This document shows positions 48,601-60,734 of a DNA stretch of 64,000 nucleotides, in pieces. The DNA is taken from the NCBI GenBank assembly GCA_037127255.1, contig JBANSL010000004.1:35738467-35802466 (forward strand), written 5' to 3'. The translations under genes and the position numbers were made by a program. This stretch comes from Persicaria tinctoria. Taxonomy: Eukaryota > Streptophyta > Magnoliopsida > Caryophyllales > Polygonaceae. Position 1 is the first letter of the stretch, and every line of letters starts with the position of its first letter. A model generated the notes under the pieces. It was not told where the DNA came from and did not search any database. It saw only the letters and a program-made list of their open reading frames with translations.

Positions 48601-50950
48601 ACGAGGATGGAAAGTATCATGTATATGAAAAAAAAAATGAATGAGCATGGTATACATATAAAAAATGAGACCAAACATAGGATGGCGAGGTACATACTAA
48701 TAATAATCAACTAAGCATCGTATGAGAATGCATAAGGGCGACATAATAATCATCACATTTAACAACAAGGATCATATAATAGGTTAAGAATGACATGTAA
48801 TCATATGACGAGATACATTTAGAAAGCATGGGTCCTGCATGATGCTAGCGATACATGATAAAACATATGATAAGACATGAGCATAATCAAAAGTCATTTA
48901 AAGGAGTTCAACATAATATCCACGAAATATGAGGCATCATCAAATATAACAAGGAGGACATCATGGGCGATATATTATGATAATGTTAAGAATGAACCGT
49001 CATAGAGCACATAAATGGCCCAATAGCTATCACATTGTAGAACAAGTACGACATGTAATCATTTAGCGAGTTACATTGGAAATCATAAGCCCTACAAGAC
49101 ACTACCAGCACATATCGAACATGAACACAATCAAGGTAACTCGACTAAATTCATTCTAGCATTCATACATCATGCGCACGCGAAATCATGATATAGCGTG
49201 TGTGATCATGCGAGGTGCCAAGTCTTATATTCATTCAAGTGCGAGATGATAACACAAAGTAATAGGGAAGCACTACCGAGAGGTAACATGTAAGCATGCT
49301 AGGATAAACCATCACAAGAAGAAAGTCGCTCATCGAATTCAACATCAGTCCAATCATGAGTAAAACACCTAGGATGATATGAAAGAGGAGAATCACACTA
49401 TCAAGGACCTAGCTCACGAGGGAATCAGCAACAACGTAGGCAAGATACAAGTTCGCACAAGTCACAAACCGAGGATCCTACATGATGCTAGAAGCTCAAT
49501 ATAACGTACGATACGTGCATGCAACTAATCATGACGATGCATAGGAAATCACTCAATCATATTCCACGATATAGGAGCATGAGAAAAGTTTAGCGATGCA
49601 TAATACGAGTCCAAATAGTGGGCAATATGACTAGAATACGAGGACATGAGCTCAACCCAACACATACTGGATAACATGCGTTCATCAAGACTCAATTATA
49701 CCACATATTCTGTATTCAACGCAAGCAGTCACACAACAATATCAACTTGTAAAATCATCAACATCAGTCAATTTGACGAATACAAAATAGATGGGCATAC
49801 TATAGATTCTTGTCACAAAAGGAATAAGGAGCATCGACGTGTCATCATCTAGCATGCTAAAGAGATCGTTTACATGTATTTGTACAGAGAAGAGTTGATC
49901 ACACTATCATGGACCTAACCCAGGCAAAACAACAAGCACATAGGTTCATATCATGTGGTTCATGCTTCCAATTGATCATTAGCGCAATTAATACAATATG
50001 TCAAGTAGGCATACTATAAACAACATGCAATCATGATAGAAGGCAATACATAACAAGAGACTTAAGCAATGTAACTAGTCACACATGTAATAACACAACA
50101 ACTTGGTACCAATGGTTATTCATAAGGCATGTGTCAGAGACTACAAAATCATGTAATGCAATTCAGAGAGAGTCACCATTTCAACCGGGCAGAGATCCCT
50201 AAGGGCATCCATTGACTCTTCCCCAATTGACTCATCAGCCTCTCCTTTCCGTGAGACTCTGGTACGACTCTTTATGGTAAGAAGACACTGGTTGCTCATC
50301 ATAATAATTGAGAAAGACAGCCCCATAAACTCCTTACTTCTGACTCAAAGTGACATCAAGAACTTCCAATAATCACTCAGACAACCTTAATATCCAGCCA
50401 TGATTCCCGACACAATGTGGTTACCAACCCGATTCCCCATGAAAGACACTGACATCCAGGAGAAAGACTAGATAGAATCGTTAATGGGTTAACATAGTGG
50501 AAGGGGCTTTCCACACAGGCTGAGTTTGACCACACGGAAATAAAGGTACTCCTACTATCCCGTTTGCACAGATCAGTCAATACACAACTCATTGTTAGGC
50601 ATACCAAATCAGATCTCTAGCATAGCAAGCACTCAGCACAGAATCAGTTAATAATACTCATAATGATCTCATTTGAGTCTCCCAACCCATCTGTAAAGAA
50701 CAAGCCGATATTTGCCTACCCATTCCCAACTACATCCAATAGGGATTGCCTAACGCCTTTCTACCCACTCGTTCCCCATCTGGTCGGTCTTCATCTTTTA
50801 TTACAAGTCGAGTTCATTACTTAGTCCAATTTAGGTTAGGCATCTTAAGTTCATTTTGCCCTTTCAAAACACTTCCAAATCCTTTGAAATTCATGGGCGG
50901 TTTTCCAAAACATACACTCGACCCTTGCGTACCCGAATTGCACAACCTCA
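45684..50950 (-). other. Non-coding interior of the LARD-like element
   Basis: About 5.3 kb rich in 'catcata' and 'acatgat' words on the plus strand. The longest frames are under 85 codons and carry no motif I recognise. I see no tRNA, structured RNA or repeat array. It appears to be a conserved non-coding domain, not a decayed polyprotein, because no polyprotein remnants can be picked out. Confidence 0.75.
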
Positions 50951-50962
50951 GCTCTGATACCA
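50951..50962 (-). other. Primer-binding site (initiator Met tRNA)
   Basis: The minus strand reads TGGTATCAGAGC four bases after the LTR end (GTTACA). It is the same tRNA complement as at 16403 and sets the element's orientation. Confidence 0.93.
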
Positions 50963-50966
50963 TCTT

Positions 50967-53900
50967 TGTAACGGCCCAGAATTATGATTTTCGGGTTACG
51001 TTTCAAGGGATAAAACCCCTTGTTCGGATCTTGCAATCTAGGTACGGGTCGAGGTTTCAAACACATTTAAGATTAGTAGAATGAGGGATTTCAAACCCTA
51101 AAACCTCGAAGGGCCGTTGGGTACCCTTAACCTGTCCTAAGACTATGTCGCGGAATCCATTTCAACAGAAGTAAAGCAGAAGCAAAATAAAGACACAAGT
51201 GCCACGGCAGAGCCGGGTCAAAACCAAAACGTAAGCGAATGTTACCATTTATACCAAGTTAGAGAATTAGCTAGGTTCTTCAATTCGCCAAAAAGAAACC
51301 CCGTCATATAGACATCGAGCACTCAGAATCTGCAGAAAATACCTTTGAAAAAAAGAACGGGGAAAGGAGTCAGATCGAGCCACTCATGCGGGACCGGCAG
51401 TCCTCGATGAGGCCACATAGTATGTGTTATACCTAGTAAAGATGCTCTAATGCAGTACAAAATTCAAACACACTAGCATGCTCTTAGTTCATAATAATCT
51501 GCAGAAATACTATAAAGGGCCCAAGACAATGCCAAGTGGCATATCCATCTCCTACCTCCACCCCTTCCGATAGGTGGAGACTGGCCAGCTCGTGAATGCA
51601 TTCCATCATAATCGGGGGGCACGCATGCCTAACCCGCTCCACAATAAAGCCCGCAGGCATATCATAATATAAGGAAGTTCATGACTCGATTGACTCAGGG
51701 TACCCGATGAGGCTGGGCTACCCTATGACCCTAGCAAAGACTCTAGGACTATCACAGATAACGGCCGTTCTGTTTCAAACGCATAAAGTAAACAGATGCT
51801 CAATCAATTAGTGCAACCTAAACATGATACTACATGGCATGCTTTTATGCATATGCAACACCTAACATAAAATGCAACAACAGGCATAAATGTCCAACCT
51901 GAGTAAGCCCCCTAGGGAACTTACCTGAAGATGCAGAACAACAGGATAATACAAGCAAAGGGCCCAAATGCAAGTCCAAGCAATCCAAAAGCAATGCACA
52001 CCTATCATCAAGACATTTCCATAAGCTACTACACCAACATTATTACACACCTGAACCCAATTTCTCCCTATCATCAAAACCAATCGACGATAAAACCATT
52101 TTCCAAACCTTTCCGATACAATCAGCATCAACCAAAATCATTTCCCAATTTCCTTTTCAAACCAACGTCATCAACCCAAGACAAAAATTCCGACATTTGA
52201 AATGACACTTGTAACATAACTTCAAGCTTTCCGTCAAATCCCTTCTTTAATATTGAATATTAAGATAATATTTCAAAATCTCATTTCCCAAAGTTTTCCA
52301 AACTCTTAATCTCAAGTTAGGTCAACTCATTTTCAAAACCATTTCTCAAATCCTATCCGGTCAACTCCATTTATAAAACCTTACATCTTTAATCGACTTG
52401 CAATTTTATACCATTAGAATAATTCCGGCATGTTTCTTCTTTTAAAATTATTATATAAATAAATTCCAACATTTAATCACCAGAATAGTCCTATTTTCAC
52501 AAACCGCATTTATAAATCAAACCAAAAATGTTCGAACAAATAAGACTTTGAAACATCCCATCTTTTTAATAAACCATCTCTAAAAATTTACATTAATAAA
52601 ACACTTTTATAATATATAAAGTTTCAGGAAATATGAATCATCATAAAATTCAGAAATAACATATTACTAATAATAATATCTACTAATGACAATATGAGAT
52701 CATAACATATATAAATAACATAACACTCCAATTAATAATAGCTCATAGTTTAAAACAACCCCAAAAGGCCCAACTCTCACCCAGTTTCGGATCAACTTGC
52801 CCAGCCCAACAGAAAACCCAAGGTGAAAGCCCGGAAGGAAAGATTGGATCCACACAAATAGGCCCAAAACTCAACCAATTTAAATCTGGTTTAAATGAAC
52901 CGGTTTTCTTTTATTCAAATAAAACACATGAACCGAACCGAAACAAAAAAAAAACAAAACCCAACCCGGTGGGCACTGTTCATCTTCTTCCCCTATACTC
53001 CATGCGTTCAAAAGGAAGGAAAGAGAGGAGGGAGCCTTGAGCTCGCCGGCGTCGAATTCGACCCAAATCCGACAGCACAGTCACACACACACAGACAGGG
53101 AAGGAAAAGAAGAAGGAGGGAGGAGGAGCTCACCAAGGTGCGGTTTCGGCGCTCGCCGGAATGGAGCTTCGTCGGATACGATTGGGCTCGTCGGAGTCTT
53201 GGGGCTGCGATTCCCGGCCTAGAATGAATGGAGAGGTAAAAAAAGGGAAACCTTTGCGAGCTTTTCGTTCGAAAGGGGAGGGAGGAGCCTTACCCGAGGG
53301 TTTGATCGGAAAAACAGGGAAGGGTGAGGGTTCGGCGGCATGGACCTCTCGTCTCGGAGTCGTCGGACTTCGGGCTGCTCCGAGATGTTGGGGCGGCTGC
53401 TAGGAGCTCGAAGGGAAGGGGAAGACGGGCGTGTGGCTGCTGTTGTTTGCTCTCGGCAGAACCAGAGGAGAGGGTTTGGAGGAGGAGGCGGCCTCGCGGG
53501 GGAGATGGAGGAGGAAGATGGTGGCTGGGTGGTGGTGCGTTGGCAGCGGAAAAGAGGAGGAGGAGGGAGATATATTGTTTGTGATTCAATGTATAAAAGA
53601 GGGGATGGGTTCCTGCAATTGTGATTCAATGTATAAAAGGGGTTTTATTGTTTTGTTTAATTTGTTTTTTTTTCTTTATAGATAAATGAGTCAATTTGAA
53701 GTCCAAGAGGGGATGTGGCGTGCTGTTGGGGTTCAGATAAAGCAAGGGTCTGTTTGGCTCTTTTTCACATTTAGGTGAGATAAGGGATGAGGTAGAGAGG
53801 GATGAGGGGTGTGTGTTTTGTCCAAGATGGAAAATAAAAGTTGGAAAAAGAGACTTGGGTCAAAAGTTGAAATCGATAAGGATGAGAGAAGGTGACGGAA

Positions 53901-54141
53901 TTGTGGTCCCGAGTCGGGAATTTGGATTTCCGACGATCGATATTTTAAATCCCGCTCTCTCGATTGATTAAATATTTAAAATTGAATATGATATCGCTGA
54001 CGGCATGAATTTTTTAATCCCGGGCGAAATAAAAGACGGATTCGATCTTTAAAATTAAAAATTGGGCCGGAATTCACTTTAAATTCATTTTTAAATTTTC
54101 TTTTTTCCAAAAATTAATATTTGAAAATCCGGGCCTTTACA
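50967..54141 (-). repeat. Right-hand LTR (5' LTR of the minus-strand element)
   Basis: 3175 bp, TGTAACGGCCC to GGCCTTTACA on the plus strand. The purine-rich 53000-53600 part yields overlapping open frames on both strands that repeat in the other LTR, and they are not taken as genes. Confidence 0.92.
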
Positions 54142-54146
54142 ATATT

Positions 54147-54442
54147 GAATATTTTTCACCATTTAATTAAGCTATTTTTTTTGTGTATGTTTAATGTAAC
54201 TAATGGATATTATTTGGTTTTGTTTACAAGTTTGTTGATTCGAATGGAATTGGACCGACCCATTCCGGGTATTACATAGCTTCTTCTTTTCATATGGAGG
54301 CCAAAGATAACTTTAAGACTATTGGCGATGTATTCAATCATGGAATATCATTGTAAGTTTCCCTCTAGCTCATTTTTACGCATAATAAATGATATTATGA
54401 TTCTTGAGCAATTTTGGTAATGTGTGTTAAATCCACCTCTAA
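54147..54442 (+). other. Short spacer with one exon-like stretch
   Basis: After 'tgtttacaag' a frame of about 41 codons (54230-54352, containing 'SGYYIASSFHMEAKDNFK') runs to 'ttgtaagt', a plausible splice donor. I do not recognise the peptide. It may be a piece of a host gene broken up by the surrounding insertions. Confidence 0.3.
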
Positions 54443-56745
54443 GAGCATCAACATTGGTAGGCCTTCAGGCCTTAAGTCTGCCAGATGGAATAAAAAAACA
54501 CAAAGAAAAAAGGAATTGGCTAAGGGTCATGTGTTCAGTCCCGTATATAAGAGGCCAAGAATTCGGACCCATAGCGTGCAAATCGAGGGAGGGAGGGAGG
54601 CACGTGCTACCCTCCTGCTAAATAAAAGCAAAACGGCGTCGTCCGGGAGCTGGAAGCCATGAAACAGTGTTCGGCCTTCACCTAGGAGCAGCATTTGAAA
54701 GCCATTGCGTTGACACGTGGGCCAATCACAGGGCGCCATGTGTCAGGGCCTTTAATTTAAGCTTTTAAAAGCGTTTTTGGGGCATTTTTTTTGTAAGAAA
54801 ATAAAAAATAAAAAATTATTTTCAAGTCTAAAATAATTTTCTCTACTCATAGACACACATTTTGCATATATTTTTTTTAAAAAAAAATTACATAAAAAAT
54901 ACCCAAATACTATTATTTTTACCATATAAAAAATCATTTTTTTCACTCATTTCGCCTATAATAATAATAACGGAAATTTCGCCAGGTACCCCTGGAGTAT
55001 TGCAATTTTCGCAAGGTATACAACTTTTTTACATATTTCGCGTGGTACCCCTGAGGTTTTAACCCATTTCGCCTCGTGCCCTTCTCGGTTAACTTTAACT
55101 GTTTTTGGTGAATCCCATTAGTTTGCTCAAAAAAAGAAAGAAAAAGAAAAGAAAGAAAGGCCGGATGAGGCGAAAGACCAGACGCAATACAGAGAGCGAA
55201 GAGAGAACGCTCGAGCGAGGGAGACCAGACGCAATAGAGTGGCGCCATACCTTGCTCGGCTCGGACCTGCGCTCGGACCGCTGCTGCAACTGCTGCTCGA
55301 AGGTGAGTATAAGAACTTATAACTAGGGTTTGGGTGGTTAGATTTGTGGTGTTCTTGTTTTTAGATCTAGTCTCCGCCTAGGGTTTTAAATTAGGATCTG
55401 TAGATGTGTTAATCGAAATGGATTTCTATGGATTTGTTTTCCAGTTGTTGATTCTGTCAAGTAATGGAACTTTTGAATCCTATGACTTTGTTTTCCAATT
55501 GTTGATTATATTTTCCAATTGTTCTTGTTACTGTCTAAATTCGATTGCTAGTTTGAATTGTGTCTAAATCCTAAAGCTGCATAAGGTATAGTCTGCTTTC
55601 CAATTGTGTTTTCCAATTGTGTAAGTAATGGAACCTATAGTCTGCTTTCCAATTGTTCTTGTTTCTGTCTAAATTCGATTGCTTTTAGAATCCTAGAAAT
55701 TTTGAATTCTGTCAAGTAATGGAACCTATAGTCTGCTTTCCAATTGTGTATAAATTCGGTTGCTTTTAGTTTTCCAGTTGGGAATTAGTTTTTGGGAATT
55801 CTGTTTTCCAATTGTTCTTGGGGTTGGGGATTCGATCTCATGTAAATGAGTGAGGGTGTGAGCGGTGGTGATCCTAAGTGACCACTTACAACCACTTCTG
55901 TTTTTTCTTTTGCTTTCCCTTTTTCTTGATTTTGTTTGGAATTTCTGGGTTAGGTTGTCAATCTGTGTTATTGTCAAATGAAGAGGAGTAATGTGGCTGG
56001 GCGGAAGAGGATTTCAGTGAGAATTTTTAGTATTAACATAAAGGCTAACAAATCTGGATTGGGGGAACATTAGGGATTAGGCTATGAGTGGGGATATTGC
56101 TTAAGTTTGCTTTCTTTTTTTGTGATATGAAGCTCTCCACATCAGCGTCTGTTCAACAAACCCATGAAAGTACTTTGTTCACCTTCCCCACTCTTGCTTT
56201 ACTTATCTATATTATCATATCATTCAAGTGTGCAATGACTGCAGTGTTTTGGAATATGTTTAATTTGTTCTTTCCCCCAATGCATACAATTGTGGATTTT
56301 ATGGCAGCAACAAGACTAGTTGATGTTATATTCTAAATCTTAATTAGAGTTTTAGACAAATCATGTGGTTACCATGTCTTGTTTCTTAGTTCTTGCGTGG
56401 AATTGTTTACCACTCTATGTAGACAGTTTGTGTTCAACTGTCATAAAGAAAATAATATAGAAGAAATTATATTTGTTTGGCAATTCTCTAGAAAATGAAT
56501 GGTTTTCAAATTGATTTGTTCCAAATGTTTGTTTAAATGTCTTCCAACAGAATGACAAGGCTAGTTCTCGTTTGATGAGAAAATTAAAAGAATGAAATAT
56601 AGGATATCCTCTTTTCCATGGTTTTATTCAATTATGATATATAATAGCAGAATAATCTATATTATTTCCACTTTGTCATTAAGTTTATTTATGATTGAGA
56701 TTGACTTTGTTTGAGACTAACTAATATTAAGCTAGATTGACACGT

Positions 56746-56816
56746 AGCCTATTAGCTCAATTGGTAGAGCAATGTGTTTGCGCACAAAGATGTGGGTTTG
56801 ACTCCCACATAGGCTA
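56746..56816 (+). tRNA. tRNA-like sequence 1 (probable pseudo-tRNA)
   Basis: A full cloverleaf outline is present: 7-bp acceptor AGCCTAT/ATAGGCT, D stem GCTC/GAGC and T stem GTGGG/CCCAC with loop TTTGACT. The anticodon arm is abnormal: TGTG/CACA leaves a six-base loop (TTTGCG) with a mismatched A-A pair at the base, so no anticodon can be assigned. Confidence 0.6.
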
Positions 56817-57079
56817 ATAGGTACTCTTAAACAAAATGATGTTCAATTTGATGAATTTACCATACTATCTCCAATTTGGAGATGCAAATAGATTACTTGT
56901 TGATTAAGGCAATAAACACATTGAAGTATGACAACTTAAGATATAAGGCAATTTTTCTGTGTTTGAGATATAAGGCAATAAACACATTAAAGTATGACAG
57001 CTTAAATCAAAATAGATTATGACATAAACTAATAGATTGAAAGTTATTCAGATTTAAGATTTCAATCCTTATTCCACTT

Positions 57080-57150
57080 TAGCCTATGTGGGAGTCGAAC
57101 CCACATTTATGTGTATAAACACATCGCTCGACCAGCCGAGCTAATAGGCT
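57080..57150 (-). tRNA. tRNA-like sequence 2 (inverted relative to the first)
   Basis: On the minus strand: acceptor AGCCTAT/ATAGGCT plus A, D stem GCTC/GAGC, anticodon stem ATGTG/CACAT and T stem GTGGG/CCCAC with the standard loop TTCGACT. The stems pair better than in copy 1, but the anticodon loop again has only six bases (TTTATA). It lies about 265 bases from copy 1 and faces it. Confidence 0.6.
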
Positions 57151-59234
57151 TTATAAAATGTCGTATGCAGGTATTCATAATTCATTTGGTGCTTGTTCCA
57201 GTTTCAATGAAATCCTAACCATTAAGAGTACTCAAAAATCAAACCTAGGCCTGCTTTGGAATTGATGGTACTGAAACCACTACCATTCCAGCAACACTCC
57301 CATCCATAACACCAGAACTTACCTAGGCCATATCACTACATTTTAGAATAAAGACCTCAAAGTTCCATATACTTTAATTAAAGCTTCAAGGTGAAAATGC
57401 AGCCAGAAATTAGACGGGAGGGGTGGGAGAACAATGTTTTTATCCTTTACTCAATTGAAAGAAAAATATACAAGGCATATTTGGAATTTCTTAGGAAAGG
57501 TGAGACAGTTAGTAATTGAACCAAATGGCTTATTGTGTCATTGTGTCCATGTAATCCTGTCCATTCATCTTCAAATGATGAGGATCAGGTTCACAGCCGT
57601 CGATGCTCTACTAGAATCCATAGCATTTCTGGCTAAAAGTTTTAACCCAAATATTTTCAATGAAAAGGCATCACTTTCTAAACATTGCAAGACATCAGGT
57701 TTAAATGTCAAATATAACGAAACCAACGAACACTAAAGGCTTAAAGTACCAAGATCTAGCTTCCACTACAGAAGTCAGCTTAAAAGCCCAGAATTATATT
57801 AGTCAAACAAATCATATAAAAAAACAGTGCAGATTTCTCGGGTCAGTTTGGAATCACCAGAACCATGTTAAATCTGCCTCATCCTAATGCTCAACCTCAA
57901 TTGAGACGTGATCAAGTTTACAGTACCAGAGATCTACATCAAATTACATACAACATAATCACACTTTCTAGGTTTTTTTATTCTGTAGCTAAGAAAGTTG
58001 TCACATTCTAATGTTAAACCTCGAACGAAGAGTGATCAAGTTCATAACAGTACAAAACTAGAAACCTCCCATCCAATTACATACAGCACAATCACAATTT
58101 CTAGGTTTTTGTTCTAGCATGACCTAAGATCATTGAAACACACATCATTTCTACTATCAAAATAGAAATCCAGCAAGAAAGCACGCAAATATAAGAAATA
58201 ATTCGGGAAAAAAAGAATAGAAATTCAAGGGGAAATTAAAAAGAAAAATACCTTGTTCGCTGCTCAAGAATGGCAGTAAACTGCATCTTCACGTAAGCAC
58301 AAGTGCAGATCCATAACAGCACCACCATCAGGAACGAGTGAAAATTGAACAAAGCCGACTGGAATCCGAAGATACGCCGTCAAGCATCACAAGATTGGCA
58401 TCAGAAATCGCCGAATCGTATATATGTTTGAACAATAAAAAATAGGAAACGAGGAAAATATATACCATGATTCGGTTCTTCAAAGAGGATGAGAGTCGAA
58501 AACTGCAGGATTAAACTTCAAATTCGAGGGCTGAAGATCGCTACAAGCTTCTTCCCCAAGTCCAACCGTTTAGCAGAAGAGAGAGGAATGGAGGCACAAC
58601 GCCTCCCACCTCTCCTCCCATGACAACCCTTCACAGCAGCAACGACCGCCCTTCTTCGGTTGCAGCAGCAGCGACCTGGCCTTCGAGCACCGGATCCGAG
58701 CAGGCGAGCAGCAACTTCTGCTTCCGGCGGCAACACTGGTCTTCTTCGATTTGTCTCCCTCGCCTCGCTCTCTTGTCTCTCGTCTCAGTCGTGCGTCATT
58801 GTTCTCTCTCTCGAACTTTCTTTCTTTTCTTTTTTTTTAATTGCAAACTAACGGAAGAATGAAAAAACTGTTAAATTTAACCTTAAAGGGCACGAGGCAA
58901 AAAAAAAAAAACCATAGGGGCACCGCGCGAAATATGCAAAAGAGTTGTATACCTTGCGAAAATTGCAATATCTCAGGGGTACCTGGCGAAATTTCCGTAA
59001 TAATAATAATGACAATAATCATAATAAATAATAATGACAATAAAAATAAATAATAATAATAATTGAAAAAGGTAAATAGTAAAAAGTAACTTAAGGGCTC
59101 GGGTCCAGGCTCACGAATTGAGGTGGAAATAATTAAAAGTTAGATTGAGGCCCTTAAGCTGATTTGGCATAGAAAAAGTAAGTTAAGTGCCCGAATGTTA
59201 AGGGTCTCAAGTCCCACGAGTGCTCATGCTCTAA

Positions 59235-59584
59235 TGTCTTCAAAAAAAAAAGGATCCACTTGTCCCATTTTTCGCCAAAATAAGATACCAGTTAGATGTG
59301 GTACGGTTTAGTGGGTTTGGTGGATTCCAACTGCAATATTTGGTGGTTTTGTGGATTTAGAGTTCGGATTAGAATGGAAAAAAGGGTAGGGGGAGAAAAA
59401 GTCTCTATCTATTCCCTTTGTCAAACTCTTTGGTGGCCTCTGAATTATCAGTAAATATATGCAATTTCTTCTCTCTTGTGCTTTCTCTTTCCAATTCTCA
59501 CATTTTCTTTTCGATATATGCCTGCAATTTGAGTTTCTTTGATCCTAAAGCCTTTGCTTTTTATGCTACATATATGCAAGTTCA
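59235..59584. other. Spacer, no gene seen
   Basis: A/T-rich DNA between two Harbinger-type elements. A short plus-strand frame (59418-59609) has no motif and runs into the next element. Confidence 0.5.
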
Positions 59585-59883
59585 GAGCATGAGCAACCAT
59601 GGGTTTTAGTCACCTTAAGGTTGCTAAAAGGTAAGCCCATGGGTATGAGGTTTGTCTTAAGGTAAGGTGTGGTAAAGGGTTACCTTGGTAGAGAGATGTA
59701 ACCTATTTCATTTTCTAATTTTTTTTTAATGATAAAGTATGATCTTCTCTTTTCCATTTAGATTTATTAATTGTAATAGTGTTTAAAACGAAATAAAAAT
59801 ATATTTATATTTCATTATTTTTTAAAATAAAATATCTCATTGGTTTAATTTTATTTTTTTCTATAATTTGAGCCCAATTTTAC

Positions 59884-59893
59884 CCTATATATA
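59884..59893 (+). promoter_or_regulatory. TATA box of the Harbinger ORF1 remnant
   Basis: 'cctatatata' lies about 50 bases upstream of the ATG at 59936, at a normal promoter distance. Confidence 0.5.
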
Positions 59894-59935
59894 CCCCCAT
59901 CTTGATCTATTATAGTTGCACCTATTTTCTTCACT

Positions 59936-60013
59936 ATGGATCATAATAATCCAAATACTCCACCCACTCCAAATATGCCTTTTGATCCAAACTTATATGA
60001 ATTTAAAGAATGA
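59936..60013 (+). pseudogene. N-terminus of Harbinger ORF1 (Myb/SANT-type) protein
   Basis: A 25-codon frame begins with an Asn/Pro-rich stretch, 'MDHNNPNTPPTPNMPFDPN', then stops at TGA. This style of N-terminus is typical of the plant PIF/Harbinger accessory protein, whose Myb/SANT-like domain binds DNA and assists the transposase. The domain itself is absent. Short reading frame and low complexity limit certainty, but the position just after a TATA box within Harbinger-type ends supports it. Confidence 0.55.
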
Positions 60014-60472
60014 TTTGGTTGAGCACTTGTGGAACCACAAGGCTATGATCCGAATTTATAGGTAGTTCGATTAGTATTTACGCATGTTATAATGTTTTGG
60101 TTGAGCATTTTTATTTTATTTTAATCTAGATGTAATAAAATAAATTTATATTGACTACTTGCTAGTTTTATTTATTTATTTATAAAATTATAAATAAAAA
60201 TAATTCACAATAATATATGATGATACACATATAATAAAGAAAAAGATATATAATGGAAAAGAAAAGGTGAAAATAAATTTGAACAAAAAAATTTATATTA
60301 ACAAAAAAATAAATGAGTTGTAGAGTAAATTTTAGAAAGAGGAAACCTTTTAGAAAGAGGTAGAAAAAATAAAAATTATTTTTAAAAAATAAATAAATGA
60401 GTTGTAAAGTTGTGATATGAAGATGAGGAAAAAAGGGAGAAAGAGGTTACCCCATGGTTGCAGATGGTCTCA

Positions 60473-60734
60473 TGGCCGATTTTAGATCAGATGGAATTTT
60501 GACTCCCTCCCGTGGCGAAGATTTTGATATGCCCAGTCGGAGTTCTTCAACTGTTTTGATTATTTATATGGATATGACTTGTTGTATATAATTGAGAATT
60601 GAGATGACTCAAAGGAAAGAGTTTAGTGATTGGCCTAATGCATTACTCATAGTTGACTTGGTATAGTTGGCCTCAAATTATGAACAAACCACTGCAGCAA
60701 CACAAGATGAAGATCAACACTCACACATTAGTAT
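60473..60734. other. Short spacer, no gene identified
   Basis: Host-side sequence between the Harbinger element and solo LTR E. It was joined to 62545 onward before the LTR inserted. Confidence 0.5.

Larger units (their letters stand above)
42694..54141 (-). mobile_element. Complete non-autonomous LTR retrotransposon (LARD-like)
   Basis: Two LTRs (42694-45670 and 50967-54141) in direct orientation enclose 5.3 kb. The 5-bp TSD ATATT is exact (42689-42693 and 54142-54146). The primer-binding site is next to the right-hand LTR on the minus strand (50951-50962), so the sense strand is minus. The polypurine tract lies next to the left-hand LTR. No gag, protease, reverse transcriptase, RNase H or integrase motif is visible in any frame of the interior, so mobilisation would have needed proteins from another element. 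The LTRs differ by only a few percent by eye, apart from one indel region. Confidence 0.93.
54971..58997. mobile_element. 4.0-kb MULE with long inverted repeats, related to 36997-38196
   Basis: The ends read CGGAAATTTCGCCAGGTACC on both strands and remain clearly similar for about 160 bases ('attgcaattttcgcaaggtatacaac', 'catatttcgcg', 'cctcgtgccc'). TAATAATAA flanks both ends (54962-54970, 58998-59006), a 9-bp TSD in low-complexity sequence. No transposase is found. Each terminal repeat is followed inward by a GC-rich stretch and then an A/T-rich, intron-like region, as if gene 5' ends had been captured. Direct repeats of 'agtctgctttccaattgt' occur at 55590-55745. Confidence 0.88.
54443..59231. 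mobile_element. PIF/Harbinger (Tourist-type) element split by a MULE
   Basis: The left end is GAGCATCAACATTGG after TAA (54440-54442). The right end on the minus strand is GAGCATGAGCACTCG, with TAA at 59232-59234. A 3-bp TAA duplication and GAGCAT-type ends fit Harbinger/Tourist elements. Without the MULE at 54971-58997 it is about 750 bp. The inverted ends match imperfectly, so confidence is moderate. Confidence 0.65.
59585..60469 (+). mobile_element. PIF/Harbinger deletion derivative
   Basis: The left end is GAGCATGAGCAACCATGGG and the right end on the minus strand is GACCATCTGCAACCATGGGG (a one-base gap aside, about 15 of 19 match). TCA is duplicated at 59582-59584 and 60470-60472. TWA is the usual target for the superfamily, so TCA is a variant. 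The 885-bp element keeps a promoter-like region and the start of an ORF, and the rest is A/T-rich. Confidence 0.75.

Noticed and set aside
45684..50950. Hidden gag-pol in the retrotransposon interior
   Set aside because: No protease, reverse transcriptase or integrase motif could be seen in any frame. The longest frames are under 85 codons.
56746..56816. Functional tRNA gene
   Set aside because: The anticodon loop is one base short and the stem base is mismatched, so no anticodon can be read.
57434..57887. 100-codon open frame in the 4-kb MULE
   Set aside because: No domain, no promoter or splice context and unremarkable composition. It is likely a chance frame.
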